DNA of 64,000 nt from CAYWMY01 sp046352935 (GTDB taxonomy: Bacteria; Pseudomonadota; Gammaproteobacteria; Steroidobacterales; Steroidobacteraceae). Position 1 is the first letter of the stretch; each line of letters begins with the position of its first letter. The position numbers and the translations under genes were made by a program. Shown piece by piece: positions 1-8,023 of the stretch. Location of the stretch: assembly GCA_046352935.1 (NCBI GenBank), contig JAXMGR010000006.1, forward strand, positions 135,494 through 199,493. The letters are read 5' to 3'. The notes under the pieces were generated by a model. It had not been told where the DNA came from, made no database searches, and worked only from the letters and a program-made list of their open reading frames with translations.

Positions 1-78
1 CAGCGACAGCGCCCCGCGCAGGGCGTGCAGACGCCTGAACTCCTGTTCGAGTTGCTGGTAGGGGGTTGCCGCCGGCAT
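1..78 (-). CDS. Carboxypeptidase Taq (M32)-like protein, N-terminal fragment
   Basis: Only the first 26 codons lie in the window; the gene runs off the left edge. The start ATG is 17 bases after the phaE stop, so it is probably cotranscribed with phaE. The visible N-terminus (YQQLEQEFRRLHALRGALSL) resembles the opening helix of family M32 metallocarboxypeptidases, which is followed in that family by an LxWD motif not reached here. No catalytic residue (HExxH) can be seen, so this rests on a short stretch. A phaC gene would be the expected neighbour of phaE, but this peptide does not look like the start of class III PhaC. Confidence 0.5.
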   Translation of the reverse strand, partial: MPAATPYQQLEQEFRRLHALRGALSL

Positions 79-94
79 ATCGACTCCGCGCGGC

Positions 95-1003
95 TCACCC
101 GCCGCGACGCAGGGCCTCGAGTTCCTCCTCGACTTCCCGCAGACGCCGGCGAAGGGTCATGACGCGACGGTTGACCGTGTTGAGCTCAGCACGGGTCGGC
201 AGATCGAACAGATGCATCCACGATTCACCGATCTGCTGCTGCAGTTCACGCAGTTCGAGAATCGCATCGTTGAGCTCCTGCTGTGCAGCCGCGAACTCCG
301 CGCCGCGCGTCGCCGCGGCGTAGGCTTTCTCTCCACACTCGACCCAGAGGTCATAAACGCCGCGCAGACTCGTGGGCAACGCCTTGGCATCGGGACCGAC
401 CAGCTTCGCAAGGGAATCGATGGCTTCCCCGCCGACGCCGGTCAGCAGCGATGCCATTCGCGCGAGTGCGGTCTGATAGCGCAGTCCGGCCTTGGTCAGG
501 CGCGGCCACAGCTCCATCGGGATCCCCGGCAGGCCCGGGAACTGCGGCATCAGGCCGGTCATGCCCTGCAGCGTCTGCCCCGCATTCGCGAATGCCGTGG
601 CGAACTGCTGCCAGGCCGCCAGCCAGGCGCTCTGGTCGGTCGGCAGTGCAAGCAGTTTCGTGAACTCTCCCCGCATCCCGCGCCGCATCTGCTCGAGTGC
701 CACGCCCCAGTCGGCCGATGCGGCCGCCGGCGCCCTGCCACCCGCCGCATTGCGCTGCTGCGTGAGCTCCCAGAAACCGCGTGTCAGGCCGAGGAACGAT
801 TCGCCGAGCTGCATCATCCGGCGCGCGGCGTCCTGTGCCGAGCGCGGCACTTCAGTGCCGAGCGAGAGGAGCGGATTCGCGGGCAGTTTCGCCGCCGAAG
901 CAGCCTGAGCCCCGGGCAGGCCCGGAAAGAGGCGTGTCCACGCCTCGCGTTGCGATGCGAACCACTGCTCCATCCAGTTCGTCGAGCCGATCGGATCGCC
1001 CAT
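95..1003 (-). CDS. phaE: Class III poly(R)-hydroxyalkanoic acid synthase subunit PhaE
   Basis: PhaE is the non-catalytic partner of class III PHA synthase. It binds PhaC and activates polymerisation of hydroxyacyl-CoA at the storage granule. The 302-residue product begins with a Trp-rich segment (WMEQWFASQREAW), has PhaE-like repeats of amphipathic helix, and ends in a long charged coiled coil (roughly residues 235-300, Leu/Glu/Arg/Gln rich). It is somewhat shorter than the Allochromatium-type proteins of about 360 residues. The ATG at 1003 was chosen over an upstream ATG at 1045 because GGAGG sits 6 bases before it. The phasin and PhaR genes next door support the call. The catalytic subunit phaC is not in the visible sequence. 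Confidence 0.85.
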   Translation of the reverse strand: MGDPIGSTNWMEQWFASQREAWTRLFPGLPGAQAASAAKLPANPLLSLGTEVPRSAQDAARRMMQLGESFLGLTRGFWELTQQRNAAGGRAPAAASADWGVALEQMRRGMRGEFTKLLALPTDQSAWLAAWQQFATAFANAGQTLQGMTGLMPQFPGLPGIPMELWPRLTKAGLRYQTALARMASLLTGVGGEAIDSLAKLVGPDAKALPTSLRGVYDLWVECGEKAYAAATRGAEFAAAQQELNDAILELRELQQQIGESWMHLFDLPTRAELNTVNRRVMTLRRRLREVEEELEALRRGG

Positions 1004-1181
1004 AGTCGCCTCCAGGTTGCTCAAATGGCCTCGTGCGATGCACAATGCGCAGGTTCGGAGCGAGATCTCCGTTCCCGCGTGGCCCAGCGTAATAAAACTG
1101 TCAAGGCATTGTTTTATATGAAATCAAGGCGCACCAAGCCTGCTCTGCTGAAACCGGCGAAAGCGCCCTCGAAAAAATCTC

Positions 1182-1210
1182 TTGCATCGCCAAAAAACCC
1201 CGCCTATACT
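1182..1210 (+). promoter_or_regulatory. Sigma-70-type promoter of the phasin gene
   Basis: TTGCAT at 1182-1187 is followed by a 17-base spacer and TATACT at 1205-1210, a near-consensus -10. The phasin ATG is 112 bases downstream. The sequence CTGC-ACC-GCAA (1209-1219) overlaps the -10 and likely start point; it is one base off the CTGC-N3-GCAG type of site reported for PhaR in Paracoccus, so PhaR repression here is possible but inferred. The rest of the 318-base gap between phaE and the phasin (1004-1321) is AT-richer than its surroundings around 1090-1120, and TTGACA occurs on the minus strand at 1104-1099 without a convincing -10. Confidence 0.6.
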
Positions 1211-1321
1211 GCACCGCAACAGATGGTTGAAGCAGCGACGGCAAGTCCGGCGCGACGCGAACTGGCAGGAGCAGTCCCCTTAACAGTGCAGGCGAAGCCT
1301 GGACTCACCGAGGCACCTAAC

Positions 1322-1681
1322 ATGACTAACGCGATGTACGATTTCAATGCTTTCGTCGATATGTCCAAGAAGGCGTTCGCGCCTGCCCTCAAGCTCAACG
1401 AGCTGGCCGTGCGGGGCTTCGACCGCGCCGCCCGCCAGCAGTACGCCTATGCGGGCGAGCTGCTCGACCTGACCCTGCGCCAGATGCAGGCCCTGTCCAC
1501 CGCCAAGGACGTGAACGAGTTCGCGGCGAAGGCCGCCGAGTTCACGGCCCAGGTCACCGAGAAGGCGACTGCGCGCGGCCAGGACCTCATGAAGCTCGCG
1601 ACCGAGGCCCAGTCCGAAGTCAGCAAGTGGTTCGACGAGACGGCGGCCGAGGTTGCCGCTGTCGCCAAGAAGGCTGCCTGA
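1322..1681 (+). CDS. phaP: Phasin family protein
   Basis: A 119-residue, all-helical, Ala/Lys/Glu-rich protein matching the short phasin (Phasin_2) pattern: an N-terminal FVDMSKKAFAPALKLNELAV segment, then amphipathic helices with KDVNEF and KAAEFTAQ repeats. Phasins coat the surface of PHA granules and limit coalescence. The open frame extends upstream to 212, but the ATG at 1322 follows a GAGG site and the promoter at 1182-1210, and fits the family length. A strong terminator follows, so it is probably a single-gene transcript. Downstream phaR is the likely repressor. Confidence 0.9.
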   Translation: MTNAMYDFNAFVDMSKKAFAPALKLNELAVRGFDRAARQQYAYAGELLDLTLRQMQALSTAKDVNEFAAKAAEFTAQVTEKATARGQDLMKLATEAQSEVSKWFDETAAEVAAVAKKAA

Positions 1682-1706
1682 TCAGCCTTCCGACCCTCCC
1701 CCCTCG

Positions 1707-1739
1707 GGACGGTGTGCCTTCGGGCCACCGTCCTTTTTT
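1707..1739 (+). terminator. Rho-independent terminator after the phasin gene
   Basis: GGACGGTG (1707-1714) pairs with CACCGTCC (1726-1733). A further GCC/GGC stem closes on a TTCG tetraloop (1719-1722), and six T residues follow directly (1734-1739). It lies 26 bases after the phasin stop and is the only textbook T-tailed terminator noticed in the window. Confidence 0.92.
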
Positions 1740-1803
1740 CTTTGCGCGACATACGTAGTGCGCCGCATTAACGCACTGCACCACGATTCGGTAGACTGAT
1801 CTG

Positions 1804-2352
1804 ATGAGCACAGAGCGCCTGATCAAGAAGTACGCGAACCGTCGTCTCTACGACGCCTCGATCAGCAAGCATGTCACGCTCGAAGACATCCGCGATCTGA
1901 TCGTGAAGGGCGAGAAGATCCGGGTGGTCGAGGACAAGACGGGCGAGGACATCACGCGCCTGATCCTGCTGCAGGTCATCGCCGAACAGGAACAGTTCGG
2001 CAAGCCCATACTCTCGACCCGGGTCCTCGAGTCGATCATCCGCTTCTACGGCGGCCCGATGCAGGATTTCATGGGGCGCTACCTCGAGAAGAGCGTCGAG
2101 GGCTTCATGAAGCAGCAGGAGTCGCTGCAGCAGCAGATCGCCAGGCTGATCAGCCAGGCACCTCCACCGATGAACCAGATGGCGGAGGTGGCGCGCCAGA
2201 ACATGGAGATGTGGAGCCGCGTGCAGGAGAGCATGCTGTCCGCATTCATGGGCTCACGGCACGACGCGAAAGAAGAGAAATCCGATGCGCCGGAGGTCAC
2301 CACGTCCTCCCTCCCCGACGCTACATCGGGCGACACCGGCAGGTCCGGCTGA
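1804..2352 (+). CDS. phaR: Polyhydroxyalkanoate synthesis repressor PhaR
   Basis: PhaR binds both PHA granules and phasin-gene operators, releasing DNA when polymer is made. The 182-residue product carries the PhaR DNA-binding signature at its N-terminus (LIKKYANRRLYDASISKHVT, about residues 6-25), then the PHB-accumulation domain (LILLQVIAEQEQFGKPILST and FYGGPMQDFMGRYLE, to about residue 100). A Gln/Met-rich helical stretch and a disordered Ser/Asp/Thr tail follow. The arrangement phasin-terminator-phaR is common. It converges on the lipoprotein gene that ends at 2381, and a small CCCCG/CGGGG hairpin lies between them. Confidence 0.93.
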   Translation: MSTERLIKKYANRRLYDASISKHVTLEDIRDLIVKGEKIRVVEDKTGEDITRLILLQVIAEQEQFGKPILSTRVLESIIRFYGGPMQDFMGRYLEKSVEGFMKQQESLQQQIARLISQAPPPMNQMAEVARQNMEMWSRVQESMLSAFMGSRHDAKEEKSDAPEVTTSSLPDATSGDTGRSG

Positions 2353-2380
2353 CCCCGCGTGTCGGGGCGGCACTCCGCCG

Positions 2381-2845
2381 CTACCGCAGGTCATCGATCG
2401 AGATCCTGCCCTCGTCGCTGAACGGTATCGACCGCAGCATGCCGATGCGCGTGTCGACTTTCCCGGTCACGCGATAGGGAATCCCTTCCTGCAGACCGCC
2501 CCGACGCGTCACCAGCTTGAGCAGCGTGCCGGCCAGGTTCGCCGTGACCTGCAGGTCGAATTCCGCTTCACTGCGCGCCGGCACCACGAACGAGCGCACC
2601 GAGACTCCCTCCGCCACGTGGTGGCCGTCGAGGTCGAGGCTGAGGTTCATGCCCTTGACCGGCAGCTCCCGATCGTTCGGATTGACGACGCGGACACCGA
2701 CGAGCAATCGCTGCTCCAGCAAACCGCTGCCTTCCTGTATCTGGACGCGCGCCAGTGACAGGTGCGGCTTGTCGAGTTTCGGCGCCAACGCCGAGCACCC
2801 CACTGCGGCAGCGAACACGGCGAACACCACGATGAACCGCATCAT
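2381..2845 (-). CDS. LEA type 2 / WHy-domain lipoprotein
   Basis: A 154-residue secreted lipoprotein. Residues 1-16 form a hydrophobic signal ending in a plausible lipobox (AVGC). The rest matches the water-stress/LEA14 (WHy) beta-sandwich pattern: hydrophobic strands such as RLLVGVRVVNPNDRELPVKG and YRVTGKVDTRIG. Bacterial WHy lipoproteins are small periplasmic proteins of uncertain role, some protective under desiccation. The ATG at 2845 is taken because a GGGAGGA site lies about 11 bases upstream; an adjacent ATG at 2842 is equally possible. The downstream GH57 gene is on the same strand but ends 91 bases before this start. Confidence 0.75.
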   Translation of the reverse strand: MMRFIVVFAVFAAAVGCSALAPKLDKPHLSLARVQIQEGSGLLEQRLLVGVRVVNPNDRELPVKGMNLSLDLDGHHVAEGVSVRSFVVPARSEAEFDLQVTANLAGTLLKLVTRRGGLQEGIPYRVTGKVDTRIGMLRSIPFSDEGRISIDDLR

Positions 2846-2935
2846 GCGACTGGCTTCCTCCCGGGGCATTGCACCGGCTTCATACACCAGCCAGCGCCAC
2901 CATTGCACGGCGCGCGTCGGCGGACACCGACAGGC

Positions 2936-4597
2936 TCAGACTACATCGGATGACACGACACAGCCGAGCGCCTCCGGTGGTGCTTCGCCCAGGATCTGGT
3001 AGAGATTGACGAGATGCCGCTCGAAGGCCGCCAGGGCGAGCCGCGCGCGCCGAGGGTCGCCGTCACCGATCGTGAGCGGCCAGTCGGCGCTCTCGCACAC
3101 CGCGAGCTGCCGCTCGGCGAGGCGCTGTTCCTCGTCGGTGAGGCTGCCCTCCACGACGCACTGATCGAACAGGATCTTGGCGCCGCAGAGCAGATCCCAC
3201 GCACGATTCCTTGCCACGTCGCCGATCCAGGACGAAAGGCTCCCGGACATCTCGCTTCCGGCGACGAGTGTGCGAAGCGCCTTGATCTCGATGCCGGCCG
3301 CCAGGCACTGGGACGGTGTGACGGTCACGATGCGCGGGTGATCCGACAACCGGGCGTGCAGCTCGCCGAGGAACTCCCAGGCCGCCGCGGCTGATCCTTC
3401 GAAGGCAGCGTCGACGTCCGCGACGACGGTGACGACCCGGTTCGCCGGATCGCTGGACGACATCGCGAGCCACTCCAGCGCGTGCACGACCGCGGCAGCG
3501 CCCGCGGCCCCCCCCGGACGCGTGCAGGCCTCGGCGAGCAGGCGCGACAGCCGTTCATCGGCGAAGAAGACCGGCACGCTGCGACCCGCGAGGCGATGGG
3601 GGTGGTGGACACGATCCGTCACCGTGTCGCTGCTCTCCGCTTCCGCGAGGGAGCGACGCAGCACCGGTTCGGACGACAGCAGCCAGTCGACGCCGAACGC
3701 CTGGACAACGTCGAGCGTCGCGACCGAGATGGCCGCATCGGCCGGGGCGAGGCCACGTGGACGCACGCCGAACGCGGCGCTGTATTCCTGCGCGGCGCGA
3801 GCAAGGTGCCAGCCCACGCGACCTTCTCCACCCGGGTAACCGGCGTGCGAAGGCAGTGCGAGACCCGGCTGGGCTTCGCGGGCCACCGAGAAATCCAGCA
3901 TCAACGGCAACACCGGGTCGCCCCAGGGCGCGGTCGCGAGTTCGATCCGGCCGCTTCCGACCAGCCGCCGGTAGCGGGGCACGAGCCCACCCACGGCATC
4001 GGCCAGCACCTCGAGCAGCAGGCGCTGATGCCGGGACTCGAAGCCACGCGCTCGCCACTCGAGTTCCTGGACCCGCGGATCGCCCCGGCGGAGCGACTCA
4101 CCGACCTGCTCGAGGTGGTGCCAGACCGCGAAGTCCCGGAGGAACTGCGGGGACGCGTAGCCGATGGCGGCCGGACTGACCAGCAGGCGACCGATCTCGG
4201 CGAGTTCCGCATAGGGGGCGAAACGCGCGTCGAGCTGCCCGGGTACCGTGGACAACAGATCCCGGAGCAGGCCGTGCCGGGCGTCCGGACACTCCGGCAG
4301 CCCCTCGGGGGTCAGCAGCGCCAGCAACGGATCCTTGAGCGTCGTTCCATGGCGCAGGTGGCTCGCAATCTGGACGCCGATCTCGCGCAGTTGTTCCAGC
4401 AGGACGGGCGAGAGAGCCACTGTCGCGCTGACGCCGGGAGCGGTTTCGAGATGGACCGCCAGATCGAGGCACTCCCGCAGCGACCCGAGAGCGTGCGCCG
4501 GGAGCAGCGGCTCACCGGACAGCAGATCGCGCCCTTCCGGCTGGTGAAGGCGCCAGCACAGAGCCACTCTCAGTCGCGGATCGCGATCATCCTGCAT
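2936..4597 (-). CDS. GH57-family protein, probably catalytically degenerate
   Basis: The 553-residue product follows the layout of GH57 alpha-amylase/4-alpha-glucanotransferase-type proteins. It has motif 1 HQP (residues 18-20), a long helical middle, and the C-terminal NRAWDLL and ADWPLTIGDGDP...HLVNLYQILGEAPP helices. The family's nucleophile motif (W-P-x-E-G-A-x-S) reads PRGLAPADAAIS, with Asp287 in place of Glu. The acid/base motif (DGEN) reads DVDAAF at 394-399. Both catalytic motifs are therefore altered, suggesting a binding or regulatory role rather than hydrolysis. The ATG at 4597 follows AGGAGG; the frame stays open upstream to 5065 but that part is low-complexity Arg-rich sequence. 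No glycogen gene is nearby. Confidence 0.75.
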   Translation of the reverse strand: MQDDRDPRLRVALCWRLHQPEGRDLLSGEPLLPAHALGSLRECLDLAVHLETAPGVSATVALSPVLLEQLREIGVQIASHLRHGTTLKDPLLALLTPEGLPECPDARHGLLRDLLSTVPGQLDARFAPYAELAEIGRLLVSPAAIGYASPQFLRDFAVWHHLEQVGESLRRGDPRVQELEWRARGFESRHQRLLLEVLADAVGGLVPRYRRLVGSGRIELATAPWGDPVLPLMLDFSVAREAQPGLALPSHAGYPGGEGRVGWHLARAAQEYSAAFGVRPRGLAPADAAISVATLDVVQAFGVDWLLSSEPVLRRSLAEAESSDTVTDRVHHPHRLAGRSVPVFFADERLSRLLAEACTRPGGAAGAAAVVHALEWLAMSSSDPANRVVTVVADVDAAFEGSAAAAWEFLGELHARLSDHPRIVTVTPSQCLAAGIEIKALRTLVAGSEMSGSLSSWIGDVARNRAWDLLCGAKILFDQCVVEGSLTDEEQRLAERQLAVCESADWPLTIGDGDPRRARLALAAFERHLVNLYQILGEAPPEALGCVVSSDVV

Positions 4598-4809
4598 CTG
4601 GCGTATCGGCCTCCTGAACGACGATCCACGGCCCGTGAGGATTCCGGGCCCGGGAGTGCGCCGGCAGTCTAGTGTCGCGCTGCCCGGATATCCATAACCT
4701 CCGCGTCCATGGTTCCGGCTGCTGCGCGCAACCCGCATCGCTGGCAGACTGCGCGCCGCGGCCCGTCCGGTACCGGCGCGCCGCCCGGACCACTGCAGCC
4801 AGGACCATC

Positions 4810-5388
4810 GTGCGCCGACTCGCCCTGACCCTGCTCGCATTTGCGGCCTCCGCCGGCGCGGATCCCGCCCCGATACAACCGGCCGCGACATCGGCGGGCG
4901 GGTGCCTCGACGCCGGGGACGCCCTGCTGCGCGCCCGTCTGCGCGGCGCAATCGAAGCCGACCTCGACTGGCACGGCCAGGCCCTGGAGTGCGAGGGCAT
5001 GCCGCGACCGGACGGCGCCGGCGTGAGAGTGCGCTTCCGCAGCCACCTGCCCGACGGTCGCGCACTCGCGGTGCTGTTCGCGGCAGGTGAACTCGTGCCC
5101 GGCGAGGTCCGCGACGGTGTCCCTGTCAACGTCACGCTGCTCGTCGAGGACGCGGGCGAGATCTACGGCACTCAGGGCAGCGACCGGTGCCGCCTCGACC
5201 ACGTGGAACAGCGCGAGATCCCATCGCCTGCGTCCCGCACGCGGCGCTTCCGCATCGAGGGTCGCGGCTTCTGCTTCGTGCCGGCGCGCGCGCCCCACGG
5301 CAGCTCCGCGGTGCTCGTCAACCGCTTCGACTTCGTGGGTCGCGTGGACGTCCCGCCGGTCGAAGCCCCGGGGGACTCGACACCATGA
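4810..5388 (+). CDS. Secreted protein of unknown function
   Basis: A 192-residue product starting at GTG 4810, with AGGA five bases upstream. Residues 1-17 form a signal peptide ending ASAGA. The mature part has four or more Cys residues (GGCLDAG, ALECEG, SDRCRLD, GFCFV), which could form disulfides in the periplasm. Mixed strands such as VRVRFRSHLPDG suggest a small beta protein. I do not recognise the family. Its stop overlaps the start of the DUF192 gene by 4 bases (ATGA), so the two are translationally coupled and probably work in the same compartment. Confidence 0.7.
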   Translation: MRRLALTLLAFAASAGADPAPIQPAATSAGGCLDAGDALLRARLRGAIEADLDWHGQALECEGMPRPDGAGVRVRFRSHLPDGRALAVLFAAGELVPGEVRDGVPVNVTLLVEDAGEIYGTQGSDRCRLDHVEQREIPSPASRTRRFRIEGRGFCFVPARAPHGSSAVLVNRFDFVGRVDVPPVEAPGDSTP

Positions 5389-5879
5389 CGCGACGCCTGC
5401 TCCTGCTGTTCCTCCTGAGCCTCGTGTTCACCGGCGCCCGGGCGGACGGCGACGCCCTGCCGCCGGACTATCAGCCACTGCAGCGTTTCCCCGCGGGAAG
5501 GGTCACGGTGCGCTCGGCCGGGAGATCGCACGAATTCCGCGTCTGGATCGCGCGCACACCGCAGCATCGCTCACAGGGACTCATGTTCGTCCGCACGCTC
5601 GATCCGGATCGCGGCATGCTGTTCGTCTTCCCCGCACCGCTCGTGGCGTCGTTCTGGATGCAGAACACGTACCTCCCGCTCGACATGCTGTTCGTGCAGG
5701 GGAACGGACGGATTTCGAACATCGCCGCGTCGACACGCCCCCTCACGACCGACCCGTACAACGCCGTGGCGCGCGTCGTCGCCGTGCTCGAGGTGCCGGG
5801 CGGCACCGCGGAACGGCTCGGCATCCGCGCCGGCGATCGCGTCGAACTGCCAGCCCGCGTCCTGCGCGAGGCGCGCTGA
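5385..5879 (+). CDS. DUF192 family secreted protein
   Basis: A 164-residue protein with a signal peptide (residues 1-20, ending ARA) and the DUF192 fold: VWIARTPQHRSQGLMFVR, RGMLFVFP, FWMQNTYLPLDMLFV, and a C-terminal strand ending GDRVELP. The conserved RxxGLM and FWMxNTxxPLDMxF blocks are intact. DUF192 proteins are small beta-barrel proteins widespread in bacteria with no established biochemical role. It is coupled to the preceding secreted gene by an ATGA overlap. A large palindromic element follows its stop. Confidence 0.85.
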   Translation: MTRRLLLLFLLSLVFTGARADGDALPPDYQPLQRFPAGRVTVRSAGRSHEFRVWIARTPQHRSQGLMFVRTLDPDRGMLFVFPAPLVASFWMQNTYLPLDMLFVQGNGRISNIAASTRPLTTDPYNAVARVVAVLEVPGGTAERLGIRAGDRVELPARVLREAR

Positions 5880-5889
5880 GCGACGCGGC

Positions 5890-6051
5890 AGCCGGGGACC
5901 TTCACGGTGTCGCCGCACAATGCAACAGCTGCGCGGGCGTGCAGGAGGGTCGGCGAATCGAGCGAGATCTTCCCGCGGGACGAGGCGCGCCCTCCGTTGC
6001 AGCCCGCGCGACCTGCAACGGAGCTTTGCAGCGCCGTGCAGGTCCCCGGCT
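5890..6051. repeat. Imperfect inverted repeat (~160 bp) between convergent genes
   Basis: The left arm (5890-5938) and the reverse complement of the right arm (6002-6051) begin with the same AGCCGGGGACCT and end with the same CGCGGGC; they match at most positions over the first 20 bases and more loosely inside. Within this, CTCCGTTGCAG (5992-6002) and CTGCAACGGAG (6013-6023) form a perfect 11-bp stem, and GGAGGG/CCCTCC can pair nearer the centre. It fills the gap between the DUF192 gene and the ABC exporter, which point toward each other. A REP/REPIN-like element, a small MITE or a bidirectional terminator are the options; no T-tract is present. Confidence 0.6.
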
Positions 6052-6061
6052 CCCGAGTCGC

Positions 6062-7840
6062 TCATACGCCGGTTGTGGACGCGAACTGCAGCCGCGCGAG
6101 GCGCGCATAGAGATCACTGGCAGCGAGCAGTTCCTCGTGGGTGCCCATGGCAACGATGCGCCCGTGATCCATGACGACGATGCGGTCCGCCCTGACCACC
6201 GTGGCGAGTCGATGCGCGATCACCAGCGTCGTACGCCCCTCCATGAGCCGCTCCAGCGCAGACTGCACCAGCCGTTCGCTCTCAGCATCGAGGGCGCTGG
6301 TTGCCTCGTCGAGGAGCAGGACCGGCGGGTCCTTCAGCAATGCGCGTGCGATCGCGAGCCGCTGCCTCTGCCCTCCGGAGAGGCGGACGCCCCTCTCGCC
6401 GAGGAAGGTGTCGTACCCCTGCGGAAGTTCCCGCAGGAAGGCGTCCGCACCCGCGGCGACCGCCGCCGCTTCGATCTCGGCGTCGCTCGCACCCGGACGT
6501 CCGCAGCGGATGTTGTCGCGTGCCGAGGCGCCGAACAGCACCGTCTCCTGCGGCACGAGGCCGATCCGCCCACGCACGACTTCCGGATCGGCACGGGCGA
6601 TGTCGACGCCGTCGAGCGAGACACAACCGGCCTCCGGATCGTAGAAGCGCAGCAGCAACTGAAACGTCGTGGACTTCCCGGCACCCGACGGGCCCACCAG
6701 TGCGACCGTCTCACCGGACCGCACGTCGAGCGTGAAGCCGTCCAGCGCCCATCGACCGGGACGCGAAGGATAGGAAAACTGCACGCCCTCGAAACGGATG
6801 GCGCCGACCGGCGGGGACGGCAGCGCATCGGGATCCGCCGGCGCGTGGATCGCCGGGCTGACGACCAGCAGCTCGGCGAGGCGCTCCATCGCGCCGGCGG
6901 CACGCTGGACCTCCCCCCACATCTCGGTGAGTGACGCCGCCGCCGTGCCGACGAACATCGCGTACAGCAGGAATTGTCCGAGTTCGCCGCCCGACATGCG
7001 ACCGGCAACCACGTCGTGCGCACCGAGCCACAGCACGAAGGTGATTGCGCCGAACACCAGCAGGAAGCCGGCACCTGTGAGTGCGGACCGCACGCGCGCG
7101 CGCCGTGCGGCGGTCTCGAAGCCGGCCTCGACCGCCGCGTCGTAGCGCCCGACCTGCAGGCCTTCCAGCGTGAACGCCTGCACGGTCTGGATCGCATTCA
7201 GGGTCTCGCCGGCGAGTCCGCTCGAGTCGGCGATACGGTCCTGGGACTCCCGCGACAGCCGCCGGACCTTGCGCCCGACGTAGATCAGCGGACCCACGAT
7301 CACGGGCACGAGCACCACGATGATCCCCGTGAGCCTCGGGCTGGTGACCGCCAGCATCACCAGGGAGCCCGCCAGGTTGACGGCCGACCGCAGGGTGATG
7401 GACAGCCCGACGCCGGCGATCGACTGCACCAGCGTGGTGTCTGTCGTGAGTCTCGAGAGCACCTCGCCGGTCCTGGTGACCTCGAAAAAGGCGGGATCCA
7501 TCCGGATCACGCGCCGATAGACGGCCTCGCGCAGATCTGCAGCGACACGCTCGCCGAGCCAGGTCACGAGATAGAACCGCAGGGCCGCAAACCCCGAGAA
7601 CAGCGCCGCAGCGCCCAGGAAACCCAGGAAATAGCGGTCGATGATCGCCACGCTCTGGCCGGAGATGCCCTGATCGACGAGCAGCCGGGCGGCAGGCGGC
7701 AGGGCCAGCATGGCCGTCGAGGCGAGCAGCAGCGCGGCCAGCGCCAGCGCCAGGGTGCCACGGTACCTCCGCAGAAATGGCAGCAGCGCGGCGAGCGGGC
7801 GCAACGATCGGGCTGAGGGTCGGGACGGGACGGATTCCAT
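6062..7840 (-). CDS. ABC exporter, fused permease and ATPase (MsbA-related)
   Basis: A 592-residue type IV ABC half-transporter, expected to act as a homodimer in the inner membrane and flip or export a lipid or hydrophobic substrate. The N-terminal domain (to about residue 330) carries six hydrophobic segments. The ATPase domain has Walker A GPSGAGKST, signature LSGGQ, Walker B VLLLDEATSALD and the H-loop VIAHRL. The sequence fits the MsbA-related group more than MsbA itself, and there is no lpxK neighbour to support lipid A transport. The ATG at 7840 begins a Ser/Arg-rich cytoplasmic leader; upstream in-frame sequence was left out as non-conserved. Confidence 0.88.
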   Translation of the reverse strand: MESVPSRPSARSLRPLAALLPFLRRYRGTLALALAALLLASTAMLALPPAARLLVDQGISGQSVAIIDRYFLGFLGAAALFSGFAALRFYLVTWLGERVAADLREAVYRRVIRMDPAFFEVTRTGEVLSRLTTDTTLVQSIAGVGLSITLRSAVNLAGSLVMLAVTSPRLTGIIVVLVPVIVGPLIYVGRKVRRLSRESQDRIADSSGLAGETLNAIQTVQAFTLEGLQVGRYDAAVEAGFETAARRARVRSALTGAGFLLVFGAITFVLWLGAHDVVAGRMSGGELGQFLLYAMFVGTAAASLTEMWGEVQRAAGAMERLAELLVVSPAIHAPADPDALPSPPVGAIRFEGVQFSYPSRPGRWALDGFTLDVRSGETVALVGPSGAGKSTTFQLLLRFYDPEAGCVSLDGVDIARADPEVVRGRIGLVPQETVLFGASARDNIRCGRPGASDAEIEAAAVAAGADAFLRELPQGYDTFLGERGVRLSGGQRQRLAIARALLKDPPVLLLDEATSALDAESERLVQSALERLMEGRTTLVIAHRLATVVRADRIVVMDHGRIVAMGTHEELLAASDLYARLARLQFASTTGV

Positions 7841-8023
7841 GGTCGCTCGCAGTGGCCCCGCCGACACCGTGCGCCGGTGGCGCGGCCCGACCCCGCGGCC
7901 GGCACGCGAGGCCCCTCCCTCCTGCAGGCGAGTATCCCACAGGCTGAACGGGCCGCGGCCAGTCTGGTAGCCTTGCGCACCGCGAGGGGGCGTGCCCCCC
8001 GAATCCCTCAGGCAGGATCCAGA

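Noticed and set aside
212..1321. Upstream extension of the phasin frame
   Set aside because: It runs antisense to phaE and through the phasin promoter; the 119-residue start fits the family.
4598..5065. Upstream extension of the GH57 frame
   Set aside because: The added 156 residues are Arg/Gly-rich and antisense to the secreted gene at 4810; ATG 4597 has AGGAGG and starts just before the HQP motif.
5087..6934. A 615-codon plus-strand frame spanning the DUF192 gene, the palindrome and the ABC exporter 3' half
   Set aside because: It runs across two genes in wrong frames and through the palindromic element; no ribosome site or domain.
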